Positions 10,229 through 18,700 of a DNA stretch of 28,192 bases are shown piece by piece. Position 1 is the first letter of the stretch, and each line of letters opens with the position of its first letter. The stretch is taken from contig CAUYUJ010021026.1 of assembly GCA_963575745.1 (NCBI GenBank), positions 699,455 to 727,646 on the forward strand. The letters run 5' to 3'. The DNA comes from Prorocentrum cordatum. Taxonomy: Eukaryota; Sar; Dinophyceae; Prorocentrales; Prorocentraceae. A model generated the notes under the pieces. That model had not been told where the DNA came from. It worked only from the letters and a program-made list of their open reading frames with translations, and searched no databases. Position numbers and translations under genes: made by a program.

Positions 10229-10816
10229 ACACCTGCATCTATGCTATGCTATGCTATGCTATGCTGCGCTATGCCATGCTATGATATGCTATGCTATGCT
10301 ATGATATGCTATGCTTGGCTATGCTATGCTATGCTATGGTATGTTATGCTTGGCTATGCTATGCTATGCTGTGCTAATGCTGCGCTGCGCTATGCTGCGC
10401 TGCGCTAAGCAAAGCTAAGGTAAGCTAAGCTATGATAAGCTAAGCTAAGCTAGGCTAAGCTAAGCTAGGCTAGGCTAGGCTAGGCTAGGCTGAGCTAAGC
10501 TAAGCTAAGCTAAGCTAAGCTAAGCCAAGCTAAGCCAAGCTCAGCTAAGATAAGTTAAGCTAAGCTAAGATGAGATAAGCTATGCTAAGCGAAGCTAAGC
10601 TACGATGAGGTAAGCTAAGATGAGCTAAGCTAAGCTAAGCTAAGGTAAGCTAAGCTAAGTTCAGCTAAGATAAGCTAAGCGAAGCTATGGTGAGATAAGC
10701 TAAGCTAAGCTAAGCTAGGCTAGGCTACGCTCAGCTATGCTAAGCTAAGCTTAGCTGAGCTAAGCTGAGCTAAGGTAAGCTAAGCTAAGCTAAGCTAAGC
10801 TAAGCTAAGCTAAGCT
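10229..10816. repeat. TATGC to TAAGC pentamer satellite
   Basis: About 590 bp of 5-bp units. The first 150 bp are mostly TATGC. After about 10,390 the unit becomes TAAGC, with scattered TAGGC, TGAGC and AAGAT variants. The dominant AAGCT register gives an AluI-type AGCT every five bases. Shared variants cluster locally (TAGGC at 10,450-10,490), as expected from replication slippage. Confidence 0.92.
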
Positions 10817-11404
10817 AGGGGAACCCAGGGGGCGCAACTGGGGGAACCGCGGGGCGGGGACTGGGGGAACCGCCCGGGGCGGCCTACACTGGCCGGCCCC
10901 TTTAAGCAAACCAAGTAAGAACCCTCTAGGCAGAGCCTAGGTAGGGAACCAGGTTGGCAGGCTGACGCCTGGGCGGCATTTCTCTGTTCTGTGCCCCTCT
11001 CCCCCCCTCTCATCCCCCCTCGGGCCTCTGGGGGGCTTGGCTGTGCCTCGCTCCTACCCGCTTCAGGACTTTGTCCAATGCTGTACCCGCATGCCTTGGC
11101 ACTCGTTCTGCCCCTTCACTTCCCTCCGCTCCACCCGCTGTCGTGCCCGGCGGGACTGGCAAGCTGTGCTCGAGCCTCCAGACACAATTAGACAGCTTCC
11201 ATTACCATTTCGGCGTATACGTCATCGTCCGGGCCAACGGCTAGCAGAGCATCCAGCATGGATCTTCAGGATGCCTTCGCTCATCCAGCTCTACGCACGA
11301 CGACCTGGAAATTTCCGTTGCGACATGACGCCCGCGCACCAGAGGGTGTATGAACCAGTCATGGCCGCGAGGAGTGCTTCGTTAAGGAAAGCAAGAACGA
11401 ACCC

Positions 11405-11571
11405 GAGCATTCTCTTAGGGTGGAGGGCTCAGGGTGAAAGCCATATGGGTTTTTACACCTCGAAAATCAATCCGTCTTGTGAATCACCTTGTGCAGATTC
11501 AAGCCTCGAAGACAAATCGAAACGGCATTTCAGATTTCACCCTTTGCCCTCCACCAAAAGAAACTGCTCGG
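11405..11571. repeat. 167-bp direct repeat, copy 1
   Basis: Matches 11,965-12,131 without gaps by eye, from GAGCATTCTCTTAGGGTGG to GAAACTGCTCGG, with scattered substitutions (roughly 85-90% identity). It has no coding signature. Weaker similarity continues beyond it (GGGCTTCGCGGGGCT at 11,641 and at 12,180). Confidence 0.85.
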
Positions 11572-11795
11572 CAAACACTGGCGTGGCATTGGCACCACTG
11601 CCAGACTTACCCCCGGGTGGGGCTACACTCCCTTTCCCTTCGGGCTTCGCGGGGCTGTCCCCACCCGTGGGGGGGGCCTGGCGGAGCCGAGAAACCATGG
11701 GCCCCTTAGATGGAATGGGTCCCAGGGCCCCACGGGCCCCCAGGGTCCCAGGGCCCCACGGGCCCACCCCACCCCCCGCACCCCAGATGGAATGG

Positions 11796-11812
11796 GGGAC
11801 GACGACGACGAA

Positions 11813-11868
<56 letters not shown>

Positions 11869-11892
11869 CGACGGCGACGACGACGACGACAC
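11796..11892. repeat. GAC trinucleotide tract between the direct repeats
   Basis: Nearly pure GAC triplets for about 95 bp, ending in GGCGAC units. It lies between the two copies of the 167-bp repeat. Confidence 0.9.
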
Positions 11893-11964
11893 GCCCACAG
11901 GGCCACGATCACAGGGGGGGGGACCCATCGCGCGAGGGGGGTGCCGAAGGCATCAACATGAGCT

Positions 11965-12131
11965 GAGCATTTTCTTAGGGTGGAAGGCTCACGGTGAAAT
12001 ACGTGTGGGCTTTCCCGCCACGAAAATCAATCCGTCTTGTGATTCACCTTTTGCAGATTCAAGCCTCGAAAAACAATCGAAAAGTCATTTCAGATTTCAC
12101 CCTTTGCCCTCCACCAAAAGAAACAGCTCGG
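11965..12131. repeat. 167-bp direct repeat, copy 2
   Basis: Ungapped counterpart of 11,405-11,571 at an offset of exactly 560 bp. The best-conserved part is around ATCAATCCGTCTTGTGA and TTTCAGATTTCACCC. The downstream GGGCTTCGCGGGGCTTGTC (about 12,179) suggests that the duplicated unit was longer and has diverged. Confidence 0.85.
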
Positions 12132-12417
12132 ATGAGGGGGGAGGGCCCAGAGCCCTGGATCATGTATGCCTGTTCCTCTGGGCTTCGCGGGGCTTGTCGT
12201 CCCTGGGGGTGGGCTAACGGGTGGGCTCGGAAGTACCATGGCCCGGTGGGGTTTCCGCGGGCCGGGCCCCTGGGCCGCGACGCCGTGGACACGGGGGCGT
12301 GTTTCTCGCGGAGGACCCGCGCGGAGCGTGTCCACGCCACCGCGCATCCACGGGATCGCGCCCCGGAGTCCAGACCGCGCGGGTGTGGGCATGAATGCGT
12401 CCACTTCCCGTGGGGAC

Positions 12418-12511
12418 CAGCGCGCAGCCCGCCAGCTCGGGGAAGGCCGCGGCGGGCGCGGCCGCGTCGTCGTTGAGGCGCAGCCGCAGCAGCCCGTACA
12501 GCGAGCATCGG
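12418..12511 (-). CDS. Elp3 exon preceding the GNAT core (most 5' exon seen)
   Basis: The 94-nt exon (one base plus 31 codons) reads SLYGLLRLRLNDDAAAP and FPELAGCAL. This matches the Elp3 segment L-GLLRLR...FPEL-G-ALVRELHVYG that begins the acetyltransferase domain. It ends CTG before GT (12,417-12,416) and joins in phase to VRELHVYG at 7,440. An AG at 12,513-12,512 is the likely acceptor, but that boundary is less certain than the donor. The expected preceding exon (FLS-ED) and the radical-SAM domain are not visible between here and 13,400. The gene is therefore either truncated or continues across a very long intron. Confidence 0.75.
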
Positions 12512-12582
12512 CTACACGCAGGAATGACCCTACGACAGGTCCACGTCGCAAGGACGTCGGCGATGGTTTCTGACTCCGCGTG

Positions 12583-12604
12583 GATCGTTCAACCTTGAAC
12601 GATC
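12583..12604. repeat. Hairpin, 10-bp arms with CC centre
   Basis: GATCGTTCAA, CC, TTGAACGATC: perfect arms around a non-self-complementary dinucleotide. The inner core CGTTCAA-CC-TTGAACG is shared with the hairpin at 12,659. Confidence 0.9.
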
Positions 12605-12658
12605 GCGGCTTTCCGGCAGTGCATATCGGTCGATGCTGGCCGACTCTGGGCCAATGGC

Positions 12659-12678
12659 GGCGTTCAACCTTGAACGCC
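12659..12678. repeat. Hairpin, 9-bp arms with CC centre
   Basis: GGCGTTCAA, CC, TTGAACGCC. The core matches the hairpin at 12,583, but the outermost arm bases differ on both sides in a way that keeps pairing. That is the pattern expected if the folded form matters. Confidence 0.9.
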
Positions 12679-13226
12679 CACGCTGGAGTCGCCACCTCGT
12701 CAAGGCAGGGGTGCCCTCTGGGGGTCGCGGCTCTGCGTGGCCGCGGGGGAGGCAGATCTCAGCGCGCAGGCCAGTGCTGGGAGGCCCCTGTTCGGTGGGG
12801 TAGGGGCGGAGGAGGGGTGAGAGGGAAATCGATCCAAGTGCCCTCCAGATAGAGGAACTGTACTCTGGACCGCTTAATAATCGCCCCCCCCCCCTGGAGT
12901 GCCCAGGGGGGTTGGCCGCGGCGCGTCCGCGGGGGTGCCAGGGGGGGTCTGGGGTTCGATCCCCTCCCTGCTGGGGCGCGACGGTGGTGCCGGGGGGATT
13001 GGCCGCGCCGTGTTTTCACGTTTGTCACCCCCCGGTTTATTGATAAGAAGTTCGGAGAAGGCATCCAGGTTGGCTCATTCCCCAATCCCTCCTATGAAGA
13101 ACCTCCCCTCTAGGCGAGGCCCCCCGACCTGTGCACCCGCACCCAAAGATCACTCTGGTGGAGAGCTGGCGGCGCGCACAAGGGGGTAATCCGAAAGCCC
13201 TTATAACGGCGACGAGGCGACGATCG

Positions 13227-13289
13227 AAAGCAGTGCCCCGGCACTGCTTTGAACGCGTTCAAAGCAGTGCCCCGGCACTGCTTTGAACG
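13227..13289. repeat. Tandem pair of long hairpins with CC centres
   Basis: Two copies of AAAGCAGTGCC-CC-GGCACTGCTTT (13,227-13,250 and 13,261-13,284) are joined by the perfect palindrome GAACGCGTTC (13,251-13,260). The second copy extends to 16-bp arms, CGTTCAAAGCAGTGCC (13,256-13,289). Its outer CGTTCAA...TTGAACG is the same core as the hairpins at 12,583 and 12,659, so these may be one family with a longer insert. The structure sits about 65 bp before the first CCGCAACTGCGG copy. Confidence 0.92.
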
Positions 13290-13338
13290 TATGATATGAT
13301 GATATGATGATGATTATGATTGATGATGATGATGATTT
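13290..13338. repeat. ATGAT/GATGAT microsatellite
   Basis: ATGATATGATG and GATGATGATTATGATTGATGATGAT units fill about 48 bp between the long hairpins and the first palindrome copy. Confidence 0.85.
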
Positions 13339-13405
13339 TTCCAGCGTACACTGTCCGCAACTGCGGCAATCAACATCATGCTCCACTTGCCCGCAACTGC
13401 GGCCA

Positions 13406-15352
13406 TCACCAACGCTGCGCCTCGAAGCTCCACGGAGGGCGCTCGGCAGGTCGCCCGCTCGAGCCCCACTCGACTTCACGCTGAGGAGGCGAGCCCTCAG
13501 GGGCATTGTCCGCAACTGCGGCATGATCAGAGGGCCACCACTGCGCGCCATCAGCGCCCCATTCGCTCGAGCTCCAGTCCCACCAGGACCAGCCCTGCCA
13601 TCTCGTGGCGGGACTGCGCGCCTCCCATGCGCCGCTGCCGCTGGCGTCCCAGGACCCAGCCGCCACTGCGGCACAAGAAGGGGTCGCATCGTCGCCGTTG
13701 GCAGCTTGCGGCGGTGGCGTGTTCCCAGCTCGCTCAGCCCCAGCGTCTCTCCCCGCAACTGCGGTTCCCATCTGGGGTCGGACGCCCTTCCCCGCAACTG
13801 CGGTGTCCGCGTAGCTGCCCTTCTTGCCGCCCTTCTTGCCGCCCTTCCTGCCGCCCTTCCTGCGTTCCAACCTCGCGGCGAGTCTTTCAGGTGACCTGCG
13901 GCACGTATTGTGCGTGAAAGCCACCAGAGGGAAGTGCGCTCCGTGCCTCGCCCTGCCGAAGGCGCCATGCCATATCTTGTCGTCGAGGTTGCCCTGCTTC
14001 ACTCTGAAGGGATAGCGCACCCAATCGTCGCGTTCCCTGCGCGCCATCCTTTGCTCGAACTCCGCATCTGCGGTCAAGGATTCGCCAGATGGCGTCAGGA
14101 AGGCGCGCATCTTGTTTTCAACGGGCTCAGCCTTGGGCACGTAAGTCTGAAGCATCTTCCCAGGGCCATTCGTGTAGTCGAAGACAGGGAAAGACGGATC
14201 ATGCTGGGTCGTCAAGAATCCGCCCTCACGGTCGTGCAGAACACTCAGGCCATGGCGAAGCTTGCACTGCCCAGGACAGTTTATGAACAAAATCGCCATG
14301 CTGTCTGCCCTGGGCTGGCCGCCTGCTGTCTTCCAGGGGGTCCACGCGGCGACGTCCACAGTCAGGCCGCAACTGCGGCACCAGGACACAAGCTGGAACA
14401 TGCACATGTTGAAGTCCCCCATGCAGACCTTCACGTCCCATTCCCTGACGTAGGCGACGAACCAGTTGTAGAACTCATGGAGCTTCGTGACGCCCCAGTC
14501 TTGGTTGGCCAAGCTGTGGTGGACGTGCACCGCCATGACGTTGAAGGAGCCCCCCAAATGGGGCACGGCCTGGTCCAGGTGGACGCGCACCACCATCGCC
14601 CTGGAGTACTTGTTGTGCAGCTTTGGCGCAGGAGCCTCCGCAACTGCGGACTGTTTCTTCTTCTTCTTCGTTTTGGACTTCTCCTGCTTGTGGAAGAGTC
14701 TCGCAAAGTCTACGTGTTCAATGTGGCCGCCACTGCGGTCCCTCATGCCAACAAGGAGGGTCCCTGATGGCTCGCCGCCCTTAACGCACAGGTAGTTGTA
14801 TTGAGTCCGACTCCGAAACCTATCGTCCGCAACTGCGGCTGCACTGTCCCTCGCGTCGTGCTCCCCACTGAGTACCGCGCAGGTCTCGTCGTCGCACTCG
14901 CAGAGGGCGATGATCTGGGCAGGGTTCGCGCGGAGCTGCGCCCACTCGTCCGCGCGTTGCGTGGGTCTAGCTGCAGTCCCTCCGAAGTTGGCCACGTAGA
15001 AGCCGACCCGTCCCGCTTCGAACTCCGTTTTCTCCTCCCATGCGTCGACAAGAGCTCTCTGTTTTTCCGACAGATTGCTTGTCTCGATGATGGGCACCCG
15101 TTTCCAGGTCCTCCGCGACGACAACACTCTCGGCATGTAGGAGTCATGTGCTGCCGCAACTGCGGCTCCCGCACCTCCCCGGGACTCAGCCTCGTCAGCG
15201 GAGGCAGCCGAGGACGCGACGGTGCTGTCGCCATCTTGCGTCCGCTGGTCGTCGTCATCATCCGCAACTGCGGCTTCCTCGTCTTTGCCTCCCTCCTCCT
15301 CCTCAGCGTTGTGGATGAACACCGTTCTGGCGAATCGAGGTCCACGGTCCAT
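13406..15352 (-). CDS. Endonuclease/exonuclease/phosphatase (EEP)-like protein
   Basis: From the ATG at 15,352-15,350 the protein is 648 residues; the frame is open further upstream to 15,481, and a second in-frame ATG lies at 15,391. Counted from 15,481, EEP landmarks appear in order: VANFGG (163-168), IIALCECDDE (190-199) with the metal-binding Glu, FNVMAVHVHHS (313-323), VCMGDFNMCMF (352-362) with the GDFN motif, DSMAIL (393-398), and GAHFPLV (514-520) where EEP enzymes usually have SDH-P. The Asp of that last motif is Ala here, so activity is uncertain. The C-terminus carries a Lys-Gly-Gly repeat (13,810-13,865) and a Trp/Ser-rich tail. The family includes LINE endonucleases, DNA repair enzymes and phosphatases, and no reverse transcriptase is attached. 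Ten or more palindrome copies lie inside the frame. No intron is evident. Confidence 0.65.
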   Translation of the reverse strand: MDRGPRFARTVFIHNAEEEEGGKDEEAAVADDDDDQRTQDGDSTVASSAASADEAESRGGAGAAVAAAHDSYMPRVLSSRRTWKRVPIIETSNLSEKQRALVDAWEEKTEFEAGRVGFYVANFGGTAARPTQRADEWAQLRANPAQIIALCECDDETCAVLSGEHDARDSAAAVADDRFRSRTQYNYLCVKGGEPSGTLLVGMRDRSGGHIEHVDFARLFHKQEKSKTKKKKKQSAVAEAPAPKLHNKYSRAMVVRVHLDQAVPHLGGSFNVMAVHVHHSLANQDWGVTKLHEFYNWFVAYVREWDVKVCMGDFNMCMFQLVSWCRSCGLTVDVAAWTPWKTAGGQPRADSMAILFINCPGQCKLRHGLSVLHDREGGFLTTQHDPSFPVFDYTNGPGKMLQTYVPKAEPVENKMRAFLTPSGESLTADAEFEQRMARRERDDWVRYPFRVKQGNLDDKIWHGAFGRARHGAHFPLVAFTHNTCRRSPERLAARLERRKGGRKGGKKGGKKGSYADTAVAGKGVRPQMGTAVAGRDAGAERAGNTPPPQAANGDDATPSCAAVAAGSWDASGSGAWEARSPATRWQGWSWWDWSSSEWGADGAQWWPSDHAAVADNAPEGSPPQREVEWGSSGRPAERPPWSFEAQRW

Positions 15353-15481
15353 ACTCCCTGAGGATGCGCTCGGGCGCGCGGGCGGCCACATGCTTGCGTC
15401 TTCGCGTGCGCCACCTCGAGCCACGGTGGCTACGGAAATGGATCGTGAATGGGCATGGGGTCGGATGGAGGGAGGAGACAA

Positions 15482-15718
15482 AGAGGATTCGAGGAGTGGC
15501 AGAAGGAGGGCGAGGACTCAAAGGAACCGAAAGAACAACAAATGGACTGGCGGAGAAGCAGAAGGAGGGCGACGATTGCAAGGGACTGTGAAAGGATTAT
15601 TTTCACAGCAGCAGGAAGACCGCAACTGCGGTTTTGCCTCATCTCCTGCCCGCGCGGGAGCCGCTTGGAAAAACAACTTCCCTCTGGACTTCCTGTGGGT
15701 CCGCAACTGCGGCCTGCA
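15482..15718. other. Intergenic region between transposase-like gene and EEP gene
   Basis: The 237-bp spacer between the stop of the 1,371-residue gene and the EEP frame is purine-rich on the plus strand (GGAGG and AGAAGGAGGG). It carries two palindrome copies (15,621 and 15,701). The 15,701 copy lies only 7 bp beyond the stop of the upstream gene. Confidence 0.6.
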
Positions 15719-18700
15719 TCACGCTAGGGCTGGGATTACCAGCGCCATTTGCCCTCCCAGGGTTCTCACTGTTTCCGAATGCACGAACTGCGACAGCGCC
15801 GAACGGTTCCCAGACGCCGCGTCGTTCGCGACTTTTTGCAGCCACCCAGCAAACGTGAGCGGCCATTGCTCCTTGTGCTGCTTGCACATCTCCTCGTCCC
15901 AATGCGTCTTGAACCATGCCCACTCCCCCCTCTGCTCGTCTGAGAGGACGCCTTTTCCGCGAGCCAGGCGATCCAGAGCTGCCATCCTGTTTTTCTTGAT
16001 CTTGAACTCCTCGGGATTCCACTGCGCTAGGGCGTGTTTGTTAGCCAAAGCCGTTTCCACCGCAACTGCGGCCTCCTTCTTTGCCCTCAAGGCGGCCTCG
16101 GCCTCTCGAATCTGCTTCTTGAGATCGTGCAACGCCTTCGTCCTGTCGTTCGCTTCCAGAGCCAGGCGCCGCTTTTTCGCCACCACTGCGGCTTCGTGGT
16201 CTCGCTGGGCAGTCAACGCTCGTAGGACCTCGTTGTCCTCCCGCGCCAGCTCTCTCAACCGCTTCTTTTGTTTGTGTCGTTGCTGTCGGCAATCCTGCGC
16301 TAGTTTCTCCATGCCCACTTGGCGCAGCATATCTTCCGCCTCGCGGAGCGTTTCTGCCAAGGACGTCGCCACTGCCACCTGCTCGGCCGCCTCTGCGTCG
16401 ACCACGCAGTCCATGGATACCGAGGATCCTTGAGGCCCAGGTGCCGCAACTGCGGCATCGCACTGTTCCGCAAGAGCCTCGGCCCACGAGGCCTCCTCTT
16501 GCTCTTCGTCCTCCTCGTGCTCCTCGTGCACCTCCTCCTCCTCCTCCTCCCCGCCCTCCTCATCGCCCTCCTCGTGGCCTGGCTCCTGGCCTAGCGCTTC
16601 GTCGCCGAGCTTCTCCAACACGGAATCTGTGGCGTCGTGTTTCTCGTATTCGTGTATGAGACGCAGCACGTCATTGTAGGACCATTTCAAACGTTTCTGC
16701 TCGCATTCTTCCCTCACCTCCGCGACTGCGGTGTCCACTTTTGCTCGCAGCCCCCCTGCTTCCCAGAGTTCCGCCGCCTCTCGGCAAATCTCGAGATCTC
16801 CTGACTTGTCGAAGGGCGCTCGAATTCCCACTTTCAGGAAACCTTTCGCGGCGTCCAAGTGCAACTGCACATTCTCCAACACTGACAGCATCAAGTCGGC
16901 GCAATCGGAACGCCGCAACTGCGGCACGTGCTTCCCCAACGCCATTTGCTGCACCAGCGCTTTGGTCTCGAGGGCAATGTACCGGCGCTTCACGTGCTGG
17001 TTCAAGTCCGTGTCCACGGGCTGCGCAACTGCGGTCGCCCCCCCGCCGTGAATGATCAGCACGTAGCCGCGCTGCCAGGCGAGTCTCCGCACAGCGTCTG
17101 CTTTGTGCGGGGAATGGTCGTCGGCCATGAGGATGCGCCACTTTCCCCGCAACTGCGGGTCGTCGGGCCAGGCCCGCAAGTGCCGCTGCAAGAATGATAC
17201 AACGTCGTCTGCGCGGTAGGACCCCTTCTCGGACGTCGCCGTGCTCACCCAAGACGGATAGCCGCGACTGCGGGCATGTGCGGCCAAGCCCTCAGCGATG
17301 ACAGATCCCCCCTTGAACATTAGCTCCGCCGGCGGTGGTCCGCAACTGCGGATGTCCTCCGCGTCGCTCGACACCGTCAGGTTCGCTGTCCACCGAGCCC
17401 TGCTGTCGTCATGCGCCTCGACAAGCGGGACAATGCCACCCTTCACAGCCAAGGTCGGCTTCGAGGCCGACGACGACTCGTTGTGGTGAAAGGGCGACTG
17501 GTCCCAGTTCAGGATGTGCGGGTCGTACCCCAGAAGCTCCTCTGCAGCTGCGCGGACCCTGGCCACGTTCAAGATCATAGTCTCAAAACGAGATTGGAGC
17601 AACCATTTTGGCACCTTGTACTTGCGGTTCGGCTTCTTCATGCTCAGGCCGTAGGAGCGCCGCCACTTCACCCACCACCGAGGCCGCAACTGCGGCACCA
17701 TCGGTTTGCCTCCCCGCTTCATTGTCTCAACGCAGTAGTCCGCGACGAGTTGCTTCGCCTTCGTAACCAGCAGGGATTGGGAGAACCTGGCCAACATCTT
17801 GGGCCTCTCCTCCGCAACTGCGGTTCGCTTGGCCACCGCCTTCCAGTCCACGGAGTACCTCATGTGGGACCACCACTCGTACAGAGCGGCTTCCAGCCAT
17901 GGAGCCTTGTTCGGGCGCCCTTGGTTGCCCCGCGCGCGGCGTCGGCCATGCACGCCCGCCGTGCCATGTCCACCTTGTGTGCGCCAGTTTTGAAACCACT
18001 TGGAGACGGCCTGGCGCTGCTGGACGACCCCCATGCCCTTCGGCCACGTGAACCGCTCGCAAAAAGACGCGATTGAATTCCGTGGCAGAACGCCCTCGCC
18101 CATCCAACCACAACTGCGTGCGTGCGCCTCCAGGTCTTTGCAAACCAGTTCGCGGTCTCTGAGCATGTGCGGGCACACGCGCCGCTTCTGTTCCGCAACT
18201 TCGGGTTTTGGGCGTGCGCTGGCCAGTGCGTGCGCCCTGATCTGCTCCTCCTGCAACGCCTCGGGCATAGCCTCAGCCATGGCAAGCAATATACCCATGT
18301 CCTGCACGCCCGTCTGCCACTCTAACGCCGCCATGAGAGCGGGGCGTGGCGCGCTCGCCTCTCTCGGCGCCTCTGCTGGTTCGCCCTCGCCCTCGGAGTC
18401 GTGCAGGACCATGGGTCCAGCAGGGCCGCTGGCCCCGCAACTGCGGTACGCCCGCACCTCCTCCAAGGTTAGTTCCTGCGTGACAACGAGCATGTCGTGC
18501 AACCACGGTTCGTCCCAGCGGCGCACCCCGAAATCGTACAGTTCCTCCCGAAGCCATTTGCGCGTCTCGGCATTTTGCGGTTTCTGCAACATCATCGCCA
18601 TAAGGTCAATGCCGCAGTTTCCATCGCAAACAGTCCCTAGGACCCATTGTCCCAGAGGACCGTAGAACCTGTTCAACGCGTCCGCCCCCTCAGAGCACAC

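Larger units (their letters stand above)
7441..12417 (-). other. Large Elp3 intron, 4,977 bp, GT-AG
   Basis: Joining CTG at 12,418 to GTC at 7,440 yields GCALVRELHVYG in phase 0, as in Elp3 proteins, with GT at 12,417-12,416 and CAG at 7,443-7,441. The intron is filled by an antisense retroelement remnant, an 11-bp minisatellite, a pentamer satellite, a GAC tract and a 560-bp-offset duplication. Each is listed separately. Confidence 0.65.
12512..13226. other. Non-coding interval between Elp3 exon and palindrome block
   Basis: I find no coding evidence. It holds two 20-22-bp hairpins (listed separately), a run of 12 C at about 12,883-12,894, and a GGGGTTCGATCCCC stem-loop at 12,951-12,964 that superficially resembles a tRNA T-arm. 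Confidence 0.5.

Noticed and set aside
12945-12980. GGGGTTCGATCCCC resembling a tRNA T-arm.
   Set aside because: No matching acceptor stem, D-arm or anticodon arm could be placed upstream at the right distance.
18595-18635. OTU-type catalytic motif (Asp-Gly-Asn-Cys) as evidence of a deubiquitinase domain in the transposase-like protein.
   Set aside because: Only this short motif is visible, the catalytic His block is not, and the Asn-Cys-Gly part overlaps a sequence resembling an eroded palindrome; mentioned only as a weak possibility.
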